Shown piece after piece: positions 16,765 through 26,203 of a DNA stretch of 64,000 bases. The position numbers and the translations under genes are program-made. Every line of letters begins with the position of its first letter. Position 1 is the first letter of the stretch. The DNA lies in NCBI RefSeq assembly GCF_016427555.1, contig NZ_JAELVS010000005.1, positions 167,902 through 231,901 on the forward strand. The letters run 5' to 3'. The DNA is from Marinobacter litoralis (GTDB taxonomy: Bacteria > Pseudomonadota > Gammaproteobacteria > Pseudomonadales > Oleiphilaceae). The notes under the pieces were generated by a model. The model searched no databases and had not been told where the DNA came from. It saw only the letters and a list, made by a program, of their open reading frames with translations.

Positions 16765-17484
16765 TCAGACCCCAAGATAGCCATCCAGCACCGACTGCTT
16801 GGCAGCGAGTTCGTTGGCGTGAATTTCTTCCACAATCTGACCGTGTTCCATTACGTAATGGCGGTCCGCCAGTGGTGCTGCAAAATGGAAATTTTGCTCC
16901 ACCAGCACGATGGTCAGGCCTTTATTTTTCAGGGCGACCAGCACCTCGCCGAGTTTTTCAACGATGACGGGGGCCAGCCCTTCGGTGATCTCGTCCAGCA
17001 GCAACATGGTGGCGCCAGTGCGAAGAATCCGAGCCATCGCCAGCATTTGCTGCTCACCACCGGAAAGCTTGGTTCCCTGACTGAAACGGCGTTCGTACAG
17101 GTTCGGAAACATGGTGTAGATTTCTTCGAGGCTCAGCCCGCCACTTCGAACAACCGGCGGCAGTGTCAGGTTTTCCTGCACACTGAGCGAGGCAAAGATG
17201 CCTCGGTGTTCCGGGCAATACCCCACGCCCAATCGGGCGATGTGGTGAGGTGCGCACTGCATGGTATTTTCGCCGTTGATTGAAATGGTGCCAGTGCGGC
17301 GCCCGACCATATTCATAATAGCCTTGAGGGTAGTGCTGCGCCCTGCCCCGTTGCGGCCAAGCAAGGTCACCAGTTCGCCCCGGTTCACCACCATGTCGAT
17401 GCCGTGCAGAATATGCGATTCGCCGTAAAACGCGTGTAACCCTGAAAGGCGCAACTGTTCGTATTCACGATCGGAATGACTCAT
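16765..17484 (-). CDS. livF: Branched-chain amino acid ABC transporter ATPase LivF
   Basis: 239 residues. It carries the LivF-specific FYGESHILHGIDM region, signature LSGGEQQMLAMARIL, Walker B MLLLDEITEGLAP and the switch His/Gln region VLVEQN. Walker A is GRNGAGRS at 43-50: the usual Lys is Arg49. This is clear in the DNA (CGC) and atypical for an ABC ATPase, although Arg occurs in some LivF-like proteins. The start overlaps the end of livG by 4 bp, so they are coupled. Confidence 0.9.
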   Translation of the reverse strand: MSHSDREYEQLRLSGLHAFYGESHILHGIDMVVNRGELVTLLGRNGAGRSTTLKAIMNMVGRRTGTISINGENTMQCAPHHIARLGVGYCPEHRGIFASLSVQENLTLPPVVRSGGLSLEEIYTMFPNLYERRFSQGTKLSGGEQQMLAMARILRTGATMLLLDEITEGLAPVIVEKLGEVLVALKNKGLTIVLVEQNFHFAAPLADRHYVMEHGQIVEEIHANELAAKQSVLDGYLGV

Positions 17485-18287
17485 TGGGCCGCCTCCAGGT
17501 TGTCGTCTTCGGCACTGGCAACACCGCGCTCGCCACTGCCGTCGCTGCCCATATAAACTTCTCTGACCTGCGGGTCAGCAGAAACGGTCTGATAATCGCC
17601 TTCCGTCAGAACGGCACCTTGGGCAAGCACGGTGATCCGGTCACACAATTTGCTCACCACGCTGAGGTTGTGCTCCACCATCAGCACGGTGCGGCCCTGG
17701 GCCGCTTTGCGAACGAGTTCGACAACCCTGTCCACATCTTCAGAACCCATCCCCTGTGTTGGCTCATCCAACAGCAACAATTCGGGCTCCATGGCCAGCG
17801 TGGTTGCCAGCTCCAACGCCCGTTTCCGACCATAAGCCAACTCGACGGTGATTGTGTTGGCGTATTCCGCCAGGCCGACCGATTCCAGCAATTCCATGCT
17901 GCGTTCATTGAGCTTGTTCAGAGAAGTGCCGCTTTTCCAAAAGCTGAAGGACGTACCTTCGGCGGTTTGAAGCGCAACCCGGATATTCTCGAGTGCCGTC
18001 ATGTGCGGAAATACAGCGGATATCTGAAAGGAGCGGATGATGCCTTTTCGGGCAATGGCGGGTGATTTCAACGACGTGATGTCTTCACCCTTGTAGAGAA
18101 TTTGCCCGCGGGTAGGGATCAGGAATTTGGTGAGCAGGTTGAATACCGTTGTCTTGCCGGCCCCATTGGGCCCGATCAGAGCGTGGATATCCCCCTGGCG
18201 GATCTTCAGATTGACGTCATTGACGGCAACGAAGCCCTTGAATTCCTTGATCAGGTTGCGGGTCTCGAGAACGTACGGTTCACTCAT
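17481..18287 (-). CDS. livG: Branched-chain amino acid ABC transporter ATPase LivG
   Basis: 268 residues. Walker A is GPNGAGKTT; the LivG-type insertion GIIRSFQISAVFPHMTALENIRVAL follows, and Walker B is LLLLDEPTQGMGSEDVDRV. The ABC signature is changed to LAYGRKRALELA, as is common in LivG. The C-terminal tail from about residue 245 is acidic and Gly-rich. It is the first gene of the liv unit; a promoter with an embedded palindrome lies 44 bp upstream. Confidence 0.92.
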   Translation of the reverse strand: MSEPYVLETRNLIKEFKGFVAVNDVNLKIRQGDIHALIGPNGAGKTTVFNLLTKFLIPTRGQILYKGEDITSLKSPAIARKGIIRSFQISAVFPHMTALENIRVALQTAEGTSFSFWKSGTSLNKLNERSMELLESVGLAEYANTITVELAYGRKRALELATTLAMEPELLLLDEPTQGMGSEDVDRVVELVRKAAQGRTVLMVEHNLSVVSKLCDRITVLAQGAVLTEGDYQTVSADPQVREVYMGSDGSGERGVASAEDDNLEAAQ

Positions 18288-18330
18288 GAGCCACTTGACC
18301 TTTTTATTGTTGTCTTTATGAACTAACCAC

Positions 18331-18360
18331 AGGTTAGATTTACGTGCACGTAAACGTCAA
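18331..18360 (-). promoter_or_regulatory. Promoter with 16-bp palindromic operator upstream of livG
   Basis: On the minus strand a -35-like TTGACG is followed by the perfect palindrome TTTACGTGCACGTAAA (18339-18354), and then, 18 bases from the -35, by a -10-like TAACCT. A dyad filling the spacer between -35 and -10 is the layout of MerR-family promoters. LiuR, a MerR-type regulator of branched-chain amino acid breakdown in proteobacteria, is a candidate; its gene is not in the window. Confidence 0.6.
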
Positions 18361-18363
18361 GAA

Positions 18364-18789
18364 CTAATTTTGGTTTCTATCGGGAGGAATCGAATAAGTT
18401 AGGGTGGAGTGCGCCACCGGCTCTTTCATTCCCTCGGAATAGATAAAAACGTCACCTACCGCCATGGTCCGGCCAACCTTAAGCAACGACGCTCTAGCCC
18501 GAATGGGCACATGGGCAACCGGTTTTCGCAGGAAGTTAATATTAAGATTAGTCGTTACCGCCAAAGGCACCAGTCCAATTTGGCCTAGTAACGCCGCGTA
18601 CATCGCCACATCGGCTAACGCCATCATGGCTGGCCCGGAAACCGTGCCGCCCGGGCGCAGATGCCCCTCGTCTACCTCTAACACCATCTCCGCCCAGCCA
18701 TCCCCAAGACCCGCCAAAGCGCCATAAGCGGCGCCTTGGGGAAAATGGTCCTCGAGGAAGGCGTTCAGTTCCTCGAAGCCAACTTTCAT
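18364..18789 (-). CDS. PaaI-type hotdog-fold thioesterase
   Basis: 141 residues. The hotdog signature GGTVSGPAMMALADVAMYAALLG at about 48-70 and NINFLRKPV at about 85-93 fit the PaaI/YbgC-like acyl-CoA thioesterases. The start overlaps the ligase stop by 4 bp, so both are made together. A thioesterase beside an acyl-CoA ligase can release CoA from dead-end acyl-CoAs or balance the acyl-CoA pool during valine breakdown (inference). Confidence 0.8.
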   Translation of the reverse strand: MKVGFEELNAFLEDHFPQGAAYGALAGLGDGWAEMVLEVDEGHLRPGGTVSGPAMMALADVAMYAALLGQIGLVPLAVTTNLNINFLRKPVAHVPIRARASLLKVGRTMAVGDVFIYSEGMKEPVAHSTLTYSIPPDRNQN

Positions 18790-20435
18790 GCCGATACCTC
18801 TTCCTCCGCCCGGCTTCTCAACATGAAGCGCTGAATCTTGCCGCTGGGTGTTTTGGGCAGCTCATCAACAAATTCGATTTCCCGAGGGAAGGCATGGGTC
18901 GATAAGCGTCTGCGCACCAGCTCCTGAAGCTCGTCCTTCAGGCTTTGCTCGTCCGCTGGCTCCTGACCGGATTTGATCACCACATAGGCCTTGATGATAG
19001 AGCCACGCTTTTCATCCGGTTTCGCGACCACTCCCGACTCCGCCACGGCAGCATGCTCGAGCAGGGTGCTTTCCACATCTGCCGGACCCACCCGATAGCC
19101 AGCGGTGGTAATGATGTCGTCGTCCCGGCCGCTGAAGGAGAAACTGCCATCGCCATGACAAACCACCATGTCGCCGGTCAGGTAATACCCGTTGGCGAAC
19201 GGATCTTTTTCACCCCAGGTGTAACCGTCAAAATGGAACAGCGGTGACGCTTTGGTATCGACGGCCAGCTGGCCGATTTCACCGGCAGCCACTTCTTCGT
19301 ATTTGGTGTTCAGTGCAACCACACGATGGCCCGGGGAGGCATACCCCATGGCACCATCTCGCATCGGGTGTTCCATGGCGTGGAAGTTGCAGCAGGTCAT
19401 ACCGGTTTCGGTCTGGCCGTAATGGTCTTTCACCGGGCAGCCAAATCGGCGGTCAATCCAGTTCACTACCTCGGGGTTCAGCGGCTCGCCGGCGCTGCTG
19501 CACACACGCAAACCGAGCGTTTCCCCTTCTGGCAGCACCTGGTCGTTGGCTTTCAGCAAACGATACGCGGTTGGAGCGGCCGCCAGGTTGGTGATCCCGT
19601 ATTTGCGGATCATGTCGTAGGTCGATTCCGGCGTGAACGCATTGGGATTGAAATGGGTCGCGTGGCCCATCAGCAGCGGACCGGTCACGGCGTAGTAAAG
19701 GCCATAGGCCCAGCCGGGGTCAGCCACGTTCCAGAACACGTCGTCTTCACGCAAATCAATGGCGTACTTCATGTAAACATAGAAGGCCAGCAGCGCTTTC
19801 GCCGGCACCGCAACACCCTTGGCTTTACCCACGGTTCCGGAAGTAAACATCTGCAAGAAAGGATCGCTGCCGGTGATCATCACTGGCTCGAACTGATCGG
19901 ATTGCGCGCTCAGTACCTGTTCGAAATCCGGCACGTCGTCTCCGGTTGCTGCGGCGTTGCGGCACAGCACCGGCGGACAGCCTTTCACATCGCCCAGCTT
20001 GGGGTAGTTGTCCGGGTCGGTCACCACCAAACGGGTGCCGGCTTTTTCGAGGCGATACTCAATGGCGCCCGAACCAAATGCCGTGAACAGGGGCTGATAA
20101 ACCGCGCCGATGCGCAAGGTACCCGCGATAGCAATCAACAACTCTGGGCCGCGCGGCAACAAACCCGCAACGCGATCACCCTTACTGACACCCAGAGACT
20201 GAAGATAGTTAGCGAATCGGGCGGAAGCCGCCTTAAGCTCGGCAAAGGTCAGCACACCGTCGCCACCGTCGGTTTTCTCGTAATAAAGCGCAACCTTTTT
20301 CGGGTCGGAGGCCCACTTGTCACAAATCTCGTGGCAGACGTTCAAGCCACTGTCCAATCGGCCGTCCAGAACCTCTGACTCCAGGGCGGCCGCATCAAAG
20401 TTGCTGTACACATCATTGTATTGCGGAAGGCTCAT
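18786..20435 (-). CDS. AMP-forming acyl-CoA synthetase, acetyl-CoA synthetase-like
   Basis: 549 residues of the ANL superfamily. The phosphate loop is FTSGTVGKAKGVAV at about 200-213, the A5 region is DHYGQTETGM, the A7 Asp is in YYLTGDM, the A8 hinge is FSGRDDDIITTAGYRVGP, and the A10 Lys is in LPKTPSGKIQRF. The closest type by style is short/medium-chain or branched acyl-CoA ligases. The context suggests it activates isobutyrate or a related acid for the neighbouring valine pathway. A TTTACGT-type operator stands 65 bp upstream. Confidence 0.85.
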   Translation of the reverse strand: MSLPQYNDVYSNFDAAALESEVLDGRLDSGLNVCHEICDKWASDPKKVALYYEKTDGGDGVLTFAELKAASARFANYLQSLGVSKGDRVAGLLPRGPELLIAIAGTLRIGAVYQPLFTAFGSGAIEYRLEKAGTRLVVTDPDNYPKLGDVKGCPPVLCRNAAATGDDVPDFEQVLSAQSDQFEPVMITGSDPFLQMFTSGTVGKAKGVAVPAKALLAFYVYMKYAIDLREDDVFWNVADPGWAYGLYYAVTGPLLMGHATHFNPNAFTPESTYDMIRKYGITNLAAAPTAYRLLKANDQVLPEGETLGLRVCSSAGEPLNPEVVNWIDRRFGCPVKDHYGQTETGMTCCNFHAMEHPMRDGAMGYASPGHRVVALNTKYEEVAAGEIGQLAVDTKASPLFHFDGYTWGEKDPFANGYYLTGDMVVCHGDGSFSFSGRDDDIITTAGYRVGPADVESTLLEHAAVAESGVVAKPDEKRGSIIKAYVVIKSGQEPADEQSLKDELQELVRRRLSTHAFPREIEFVDELPKTPSGKIQRFMLRSRAEEEVSA

Positions 20436-20500
20436 CGTCCTCTCCTATTGTTGTTGTGTTCACGTTCACATGCTTCGTACAGATTTAGCACGACATACAT

Positions 20501-20516
20501 TTTACGTAAAGGTAAA
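20501..20516 (-). promoter_or_regulatory. Second TTTACGT-type operator, upstream of the acyl-CoA ligase
   Basis: TTTACGTAAAGGTAAA resembles the palindrome before livG (TTTACGTGCACGTAAA), with 12 of 16 positions shared in the same register. It sits 65 bp before the ligase ATG. The same regulator probably controls both units. Confidence 0.55.
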
Positions 20517-20561
20517 CTTTAGGCTAAAGAAAAAGGGCGAACCAAGGCCGCCCTCCCCGAA

Positions 20562-21449
20562 TTACTCTGGCTGAAACAGCCTTAAGATGCTGGAGAAGTC
20601 CAGCTCCCCATTGCCTTGCCCGGCATGCAGCTGGAACAAGTTACGGGCCAGAGACCCCATCGGAATAGATGCCTGATTCGTGACGGCGTTATCAAACGCC
20701 AATCCCAAATCCTTCGCCATCAGGTTCACCAAAAAGCCTCCCTCATAGTTCCGGGACGCTGGTACCCCTTCCATGACCCCCGGCCAAGGGTTGTAGACGT
20801 TCAATGCCCAGTTACCACCCGAACTCTGCTTCATTACCTCTGACAGAACAGCGGGGTCCAGACCGTTTTTGACACCCAGTGCCAAGGCCTCGCTGGTGCC
20901 CGCCATCAGGATGGCCAACAGCATGTTGTTACAGATTTTGGCCACTTGCCCGGCGCCAAATGGCCCGGCGTGGAAGATGTTTTTGCCCATATCTTCGAGA
21001 ATCGGCTTGGCCTTTTCGAAGGTGTCGGCTTCACCACCACAGATAAAGGTCAAGGTGCCGGCTTTCGCACCACCCACGCCGCCGGAGACGGGCGCATCAA
21101 TGAACGCCAGGCCTTTGGCGGTTGCCTCTTCGGCGACACTGCGGGCTGTTTCCGGCGCGATGGTTGAAGAATCAATCACCAACGTGCCTTCGGGTAACGC
21201 CGACAGCAGCCCGTCTTCTCCCAGATAAACGGCTTCTACATGCTTGCCTGCGGGCAACATGGTGATGACGCACTCGGCGCCCTCGGCAGCCGCTTTCCCG
21301 CTCTCTGCACTGCTGGCACCTTCGGAAACCAGAGCCTCAACAGCCGAGGCAGACAAATCAAATACTGTCACCTGATGCCCGGCTTTCACCAGATTGGAGG
21401 CCATGGGGGCCCCCATGTTGCCGAGGCCGATAAATGTGATCTTCGCCAT
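20562..21449 (-). CDS. mmsB: 3-hydroxyisobutyrate dehydrogenase
   Basis: 295 residues. The NAD-binding motif ITFIGLGNMGAPMASNLVKAGH opens the protein. The substrate motif DAPVSGGVGGAKAGTL is at about 118-133, and the catalytic Lys is in GAGQVAKICNNM near 171. It oxidises 3-hydroxyisobutyrate to methylmalonate semialdehyde, the second last step of valine degradation. It is the last gene of the mms unit and lies 38 bp after the hydrolase gene. Confidence 0.93.
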   Translation of the reverse strand: MAKITFIGLGNMGAPMASNLVKAGHQVTVFDLSASAVEALVSEGASSAESGKAAAEGAECVITMLPAGKHVEAVYLGEDGLLSALPEGTLVIDSSTIAPETARSVAEEATAKGLAFIDAPVSGGVGGAKAGTLTFICGGEADTFEKAKPILEDMGKNIFHAGPFGAGQVAKICNNMLLAILMAGTSEALALGVKNGLDPAVLSEVMKQSSGGNWALNVYNPWPGVMEGVPASRNYEGGFLVNLMAKDLGLAFDNAVTNQASIPMGSLARNLFQLHAGQGNGELDFSSILRLFQPE

Positions 21450-21487
21450 AGTGCTTCTCCTTGTTATTGTTGCATTCCGCCGGTGTG

Positions 21488-22570
21488 TTAGCCGGCGTTC
21501 AGGCTGAAAAATTCATCAATCCACTGACTGTCCATCTCCGCCAATGAGGCGTAGCGCCACCGTGGTTGCATATCTTTATCAATCAACAAGGCCCGAATGC
21601 CTTCGGCAAACTCACCTTTCTTCAAGCAGTTCTTGGACAACACCAACTCGTTATCCAACACCTGTTTCAAACCATCCAGCTTGCTTCGGTGGTAGTGCCG
21701 CCAGGTTAGCGCGAGAGCCGTTGGTGAGGCTTTCGCTACCCCTTTTACGGTTTTACCCAACCAGTCTTCACGGCTACCGAGTTCCTGAAGCTGCGCCACG
21801 ACTTGCTCTAATGAGCCGGCATCGGTGACTTGCTGAATTTCGTCAAAGTGCTTGCGAATCGGAGATTCCGGCAACGCCTCGGCACTTTGTTGCTCGAACT
21901 GCCTGAGCACCCCACTGACAACCTGATGACTATCGCCATTTTGCCAACTTGCGGCTTTCAGGCCTTCAATCACTTGCGCCTTCCGGTCGTGCGTAATAAA
22001 GCGATCGGCCATATCGACAAACAAAGCGTCAGCGGCGTTCATCCGTGCGCCGGTCAGCCCAAGAAATAATCCGGTTCGCATGGGCATACGATTCAGGAAC
22101 CAGCCGGCACCGATATCCGGATACAGGCCGATGCTGACTTCCGGCATGGCCAACTTGGAGTTTTCGGTCACCACTCGATGTGACGCCCCCACCATCAGAC
22201 CAATACCGCCACCCATGACGATGCCGTTGCCCCAACACACGATGGGTTTGGGGAAGGTATGGATCAGGTAATCCAGTTCGTACTCTTCCGTAAAAAACTG
22301 CTCACCTTCACCCAGCTTGCCGGGCTCGGTCATGCTTCGGTACAGAGACACAATATCGCCGCCCGCGCAGAAGGCTTTTTCGCCCTCGGCCTCCAGCCAA
22401 ACCGCTCGGACACTGGGGTCGTCGGCCCAACGTTCCAGCTGCGGTGTTAGCAGACGGATCATATCCATGGACAACGAGTTGAGGTTGCGCGGCGTATTCA
22501 GCCGGGCCACGGCGATGCGTGCACCATCGCTGCTGTTCCACTCTTCAAATACTATCGGTTGATCACTCAT
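21488..22570 (-). CDS. 3-hydroxyisobutyryl-CoA hydrolase (crotonase family)
   Basis: 360 residues from the ATG at 22570, 11 bp after the preceding stop and with GGGG spaced before it; a start at 22597 would lie inside the upstream gene. Crotonase fold with the hydrolase-specific motifs FCAGGDIVSLYR, GNGIVMGGGIGLMVGASHRVV, SKLAMPEVSIGLYPDIGAGWFLNR. It releases CoA from 3-hydroxyisobutyryl-CoA. Length and motifs distinguish it from the shorter enoyl-CoA hydratase next door. Confidence 0.92.
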   Translation of the reverse strand: MSDQPIVFEEWNSSDGARIAVARLNTPRNLNSLSMDMIRLLTPQLERWADDPSVRAVWLEAEGEKAFCAGGDIVSLYRSMTEPGKLGEGEQFFTEEYELDYLIHTFPKPIVCWGNGIVMGGGIGLMVGASHRVVTENSKLAMPEVSIGLYPDIGAGWFLNRMPMRTGLFLGLTGARMNAADALFVDMADRFITHDRKAQVIEGLKAASWQNGDSHQVVSGVLRQFEQQSAEALPESPIRKHFDEIQQVTDAGSLEQVVAQLQELGSREDWLGKTVKGVAKASPTALALTWRHYHRSKLDGLKQVLDNELVLSKNCLKKGEFAEGIRALLIDKDMQPRWRYASLAEMDSQWIDEFFSLNAG

Positions 22571-22581
22571 AACGGCCCCGG

Positions 22582-23361
22582 TTATTGGTTTTTCCATTCC
22601 GGCTTACGCTTTTCCAGAAACGCGTTGACGCCTTCTTTTTGGTCTTCGGTGTGGAACAGCTCGACGAACAGTTCACGCTCCATGCGCCAGCCGTCACTGT
22701 GGCTGCGGCCATCGCGCGCACTCATCACCAACTGTTTGCAGCTGGCGATTGATGACGGGCTTTGCTTGCAGGCGCCTTCCGCTAACCGCAATGCTTTTTC
22801 CAGCGATTGGCCAGAGGGCACAACTTCTTCAACCAATCCAATTTGCTGCGCTTTTTCCGCCGTTACGCGCTCACCGCACAGGATCATGCGCTTAGCCCAG
22901 CCCTCGCCAACCAGCCACGGCAGGTTTTGGGTACCGCCGGCACAGGGCAACAGGCCCACACTGGCTTCAGGCAGCGCCATTTGAGCGTGCTCTTCAGCAA
23001 TGCGGATGTCGCAGGACAACGCACACTCCAGGCCGCCGCCCATGGCGTAGCCGTTAATGGCGGCAATGGAAACGCCCCGGAAACCGGTCAAAGCCGCGAA
23101 CGCTTCACCAAAGCGCTGAGCCATTTCATTGGCTCGGGCCCGGTCACCGTCTGCGAAGGTTTTCAGGTCCGCTCCGGCGGAGAAGAATTTCTCGCCCTGC
23201 CCGGTGACCACCAACGCATAAATATTCTGGTCGTCATTAAGCTCTGCGATGGTCTTTTTCAGAGCGGCTAATGAATCTACCGTCCAGGTGTTGGCCGGGG
23301 GATTGGAAATGGTAAGAATCGCAATATGGTCGCGTTTTTCGAGTTGGATCAGTTCACTCAT
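22582..23361 (-). CDS. Enoyl-CoA hydratase (probable methacrylyl-CoA hydratase)
   Basis: 259 residues of the crotonase family: oxyanion-hole region FFSAGADLKTF, catalytic segment AMGGGLECALSCDIRIAEEHAQMALPEASVGLLPCAGGTQNL with Glu residues in the expected places. Between an acyl-CoA dehydrogenase and 3-hydroxyisobutyryl-CoA hydrolase, hydration of methacrylyl-CoA is the likely reaction. It is spaced 30 bp from the dehydrogenase. Confidence 0.9.
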   Translation of the reverse strand: MSELIQLEKRDHIAILTISNPPANTWTVDSLAALKKTIAELNDDQNIYALVVTGQGEKFFSAGADLKTFADGDRARANEMAQRFGEAFAALTGFRGVSIAAINGYAMGGGLECALSCDIRIAEEHAQMALPEASVGLLPCAGGTQNLPWLVGEGWAKRMILCGERVTAEKAQQIGLVEEVVPSGQSLEKALRLAEGACKQSPSSIASCKQLVMSARDGRSHSDGWRMERELFVELFHTEDQKEGVNAFLEKRKPEWKNQ

Positions 23362-23391
23362 GATTGAATCCTTTTGTTATCTATTTGCCCG

Positions 23392-24558
23392 TTACTGGAT
23401 GGCTTCGGCCACGCCATCATCCAGCAATCGGCGAGCAATGATCATGCGCATGATTTCATTAGTGCCTTCCAGAATCTGGTGCACTCGCAAATCTCTGACA
23501 TACCGTTCCAGAGGGTATTCCCGAATATAACCATACCCACCATGTAACTGCAGCGCTTCATTGGCCACTTCAAAGCAGGCATCGGTGGCGAAGCGTTTGG
23601 CCATGGCGCAGTGCAGCGTGGCCTCCGGGTCTTTGCTATCCAGCTTAAATGCCCCTAAGCGCACCATTTGCCGCGCCGCCACCAGATTGGTGGCCATGTC
23701 CGCCAGCTTGAACTGCAGCGCCTGAAACGCCGCCAACGGCTTGCCGAATTGCTGGCGTTCGTGCAGGTAATTACGGGCTCGGAGAAGCGCAGCCTGCGCG
23801 CCGCCCAATGAACAGGTGGCAATGTTCAAACGGCCACCATCCAGTCCTTTCATGGCGATGGCAAAACCGTCGCCTTCTTCGCCCACGCGGTTGCTGGCTG
23901 GAATGCGAACGTCTTCAAGGGTGACCATTCGGGTGGGCTGACTATGCCACCCCATCTTTTCTTCATTCTTACCGTAAGAGACGCCTTCAGCATCCGCCGG
24001 AATTACGAAGGTGGATATGCCTTTCGCGCCGCTGTCTGCATCGCCTGTGCGGGCCATCAGCACCAGCACGTCGGTATCTCCGGCTCCGGAAATAAACATC
24101 TTGCTGCCGTTGATTACATAGCTATCGCCGTCGCGAACCGCTTTGGTGCGCAGGCTGGCCGCGTCTGAACCGGCGCCCGGCTCCGTCAGGCAATACGAAG
24201 CCAACCACTCACCACTCGCCATCTTCGGCACAAACTTTTGTTTCAGCGCGTCATCGGCAAAGCTGGCGACCATCCAGGTGGCCATATTGTGAATGGTGAT
24301 AAAGGCGGCCGTGGAAGGGCAAGCCATGGCCAGCTCTTCCACAATCACCGAGGTGTCTATGCGGGACAACCCCATACCACCCAGGGCTTCCGGAGTGTAA
24401 ATCCCCATAAAGCCCATCTCGCCAGCTTGCCTCATCACTTCCTTCGGGAAGGTGTGATCGACATCCCACTGCCCCGCGAACGGGGCCATGGTTTTCTCGG
24501 TGAAGGCCCTTGCCGCCTCTCTAAAGGCGAGTTGGTCTTCCGTCAGGTTGAAATCCAT
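23392..24558 (-). CDS. Acyl-CoA dehydrogenase (probable isobutyryl-CoA dehydrogenase)
   Basis: 388 residues of the FAD acyl-CoA dehydrogenase family: YCLTEPGAGSDAASLRTKAV, the ARNYLHERQQFGKPLAAFQ region, HGGYGYIREYPLERYVRDLRV and the catalytic-region motif QILEGTNEIMRMIIARRLL. Start follows mmsA by 22 bp. The position in the valine operon argues for isobutyryl-CoA as substrate. Confidence 0.92.
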   Translation of the reverse strand: MDFNLTEDQLAFREAARAFTEKTMAPFAGQWDVDHTFPKEVMRQAGEMGFMGIYTPEALGGMGLSRIDTSVIVEELAMACPSTAAFITIHNMATWMVASFADDALKQKFVPKMASGEWLASYCLTEPGAGSDAASLRTKAVRDGDSYVINGSKMFISGAGDTDVLVLMARTGDADSGAKGISTFVIPADAEGVSYGKNEEKMGWHSQPTRMVTLEDVRIPASNRVGEEGDGFAIAMKGLDGGRLNIATCSLGGAQAALLRARNYLHERQQFGKPLAAFQALQFKLADMATNLVAARQMVRLGAFKLDSKDPEATLHCAMAKRFATDACFEVANEALQLHGGYGYIREYPLERYVRDLRVHQILEGTNEIMRMIIARRLLDDGVAEAIQ

Positions 24559-24580
24559 AACTCGACTCCTGGCTGCGCGA

Positions 24581-26074
24581 TTAGCGCAGCTGAATAGAGA
24601 AGTTGGCTTCTGACGACGTGGCTTCGCTGTTGAACCAGCGGGAGGTCACGGTTTTGGTTTCGGTATAGAAGCGAACTGCCTGCTTGCCGTATGCATGCTG
24701 ATCGCCGTAGAAAGAACCCTTCCAACCGGTGAACGAGAAGAACGGCATGGGCACCGGGATGGGGATATTTACCCCCACCTGGCCAACCTCGATTTCGTGC
24801 TGGAATCGACGTGCGGCGCCACCGTGGTTGGTAAAGATCGACGTGCCGTTGCCATAGGGGCTGTTGTTGATCAGCTCAATCGCATCGCCCAGTGAGTCGG
24901 CGTTCATGCAACACAGCACAGGACCAAAGATTTCTTCGTTGTAGATATCCATCTCGGTGGTCACTTCGCTGAACAAGGTTGGCCCAACCCAATGGCCATC
25001 GGGGAAACCTTCAACCGTGCATCCACGGCCATCCAACATAAGTTTCGCACCTTGAGCTTCGCCAGTCGCAATCAGCGACTCAACACGCTCTTTCGCTTTA
25101 GCGCTGATCACCGGGCCGTAGCTGGCGCCGGAATCGTTCCAGGCGCCCGGACGAATCTTCGCCATGGCTTCTTTCAGCTCCGGAATCCACTCCTGGGCTG
25201 CGCCAACAAACACCGCAACAGAGATGGCCATGCAACGCTGACCGGCCGCGCCCACGGACGCACCCACAAGCGCGTTCAACACTTGCTGCTTGTCAGCATC
25301 CGGCATGATGACCATATGGTTCTTGGCACCGGCAAAGCTCTGAACCCGCTTCATGTTGCTGGTGCCGGTTTCATAGATATAACGACCAACAGGCACAGAG
25401 CCTACGAAAGAAATGGCTTTGATGGCCGGGTCATGCAGCAGCGTATCGACCTGCTCTTTGGCACCATGAACAACCTGCAGTACGCCTTTAGGGGCACCGG
25501 CTTCTTCGAACAGCTCCGCCAGACGCATAGGAGTTAGCGGGTCCTGCTCGGACGGCTTGAGAATGAAGGTATTGCCACAAGCAATGGCCATGGGGAACAT
25601 CCACAGCGGAATCATGGCCGGGAAGTTGAACGGTGTGATACCGGCACACACGCCCAGAGGCTGAATCCAGGAGTGGGTATCTACTTCACGGGCCACGTTT
25701 TCAACCGTTTCACCCATCATCATGGACGCAACGTTGGCTGCGTGTTCAACCACTTCAATACCGCGCCAAACGTCACCTTTGGCATCGTCAAACGTCTTGC
25801 CGGTTTCCTGTGACAGGATTTCAGCGATCTCGTCGTGATGCTCTTTCAGTAGAGCCTGGTAACGAAGCATTACCCGGGCCCGCTCGGAGATCGGCGTTTC
25901 TTTCCAGCTTTTGAATACTTCACCGGCGTTGTCGATGGCCTGGCGCATTTCGTCGGCAGTGGCACAGGGAACCTGAGCGATCACTTCGTTGGTGGCAGGG
26001 TTGGTCACGTCGATCCAGTTTTCGGTCTGGCTCTGCGCGAATTCACCGGCAATATACTGAGGTACTTTTTTCAT
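24581..26074 (-). CDS. mmsA: CoA-acylating methylmalonate-semialdehyde dehydrogenase
   Basis: 497 residues of the aldehyde dehydrogenase superfamily. [44 protein letters not shown] and the catalytic Cys in [15 protein letters not shown] mark MmsA/iolA-type enzymes, which convert methylmalonate semialdehyde to propionyl-CoA. It is the first gene of the minus-strand valine unit and is divergent from the AraC-type regulator, as for the mmsR-mmsAB arrangement of Pseudomonas aeruginosa. Confidence 0.94.
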   Translation of the reverse strand: MKKVPQYIAGEFAQSQTENWIDVTNPATNEVIAQVPCATADEMRQAIDNAGEVFKSWKETPISERARVMLRYQALLKEHHDEIAEILSQETGKTFDDAKGDVWRGIEVVEHAANVASMMMGETVENVAREVDTHSWIQPLGVCAGITPFNFPAMIPLWMFPMAIACGNTFILKPSEQDPLTPMRLAELFEEAGAPKGVLQVVHGAKEQVDTLLHDPAIKAISFVGSVPVGRYIYETGTSNMKRVQSFAGAKNHMVIMPDADKQQVLNALVGASVGAAGQRCMAISVAVFVGAAQEWIPELKEAMAKIRPGAWNDSGASYGPVISAKAKERVESLIATGEAQGAKLMLDGRGCTVEGFPDGHWVGPTLFSEVTTEMDIYNEEIFGPVLCCMNADSLGDAIELINNSPYGNGTSIFTNHGGAARRFQHEIEVGQVGVNIPIPVPMPFFSFTGWKGSFYGDQHAYGKQAVRFYTETKTVTSRWFNSEATSSEANFSIQLR

Positions 26075-26203
26075 GATGATGTCCCGTGGTTGTTGTTATC
26101 CGGAACGCCCCGGTCCGCATTTTCAGGCTCGAACCAAGGCGATGATTTACCCACAGACTAGCACGCACCCAAACAATAGGTGATTGACTAAATTTCGCTC
26201 TTG
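26075..26203. promoter_or_regulatory. Divergent control region mmsA / mmsR
   Basis: 129 bp without coding potential between two divergent start codons. It should hold both promoters and the MmsR sites. I do not see a TTTACGT-type palindrome here, so this unit seems to be under different control from the ligase and liv units. Confidence 0.55.

Noticed and set aside
19326..20378. 350-codon frame antisense to the acyl-CoA ligase
   Set aside because: The ligase has intact ANL motifs on the other strand; the antisense product is Arg/His/Gly-rich with no domain.
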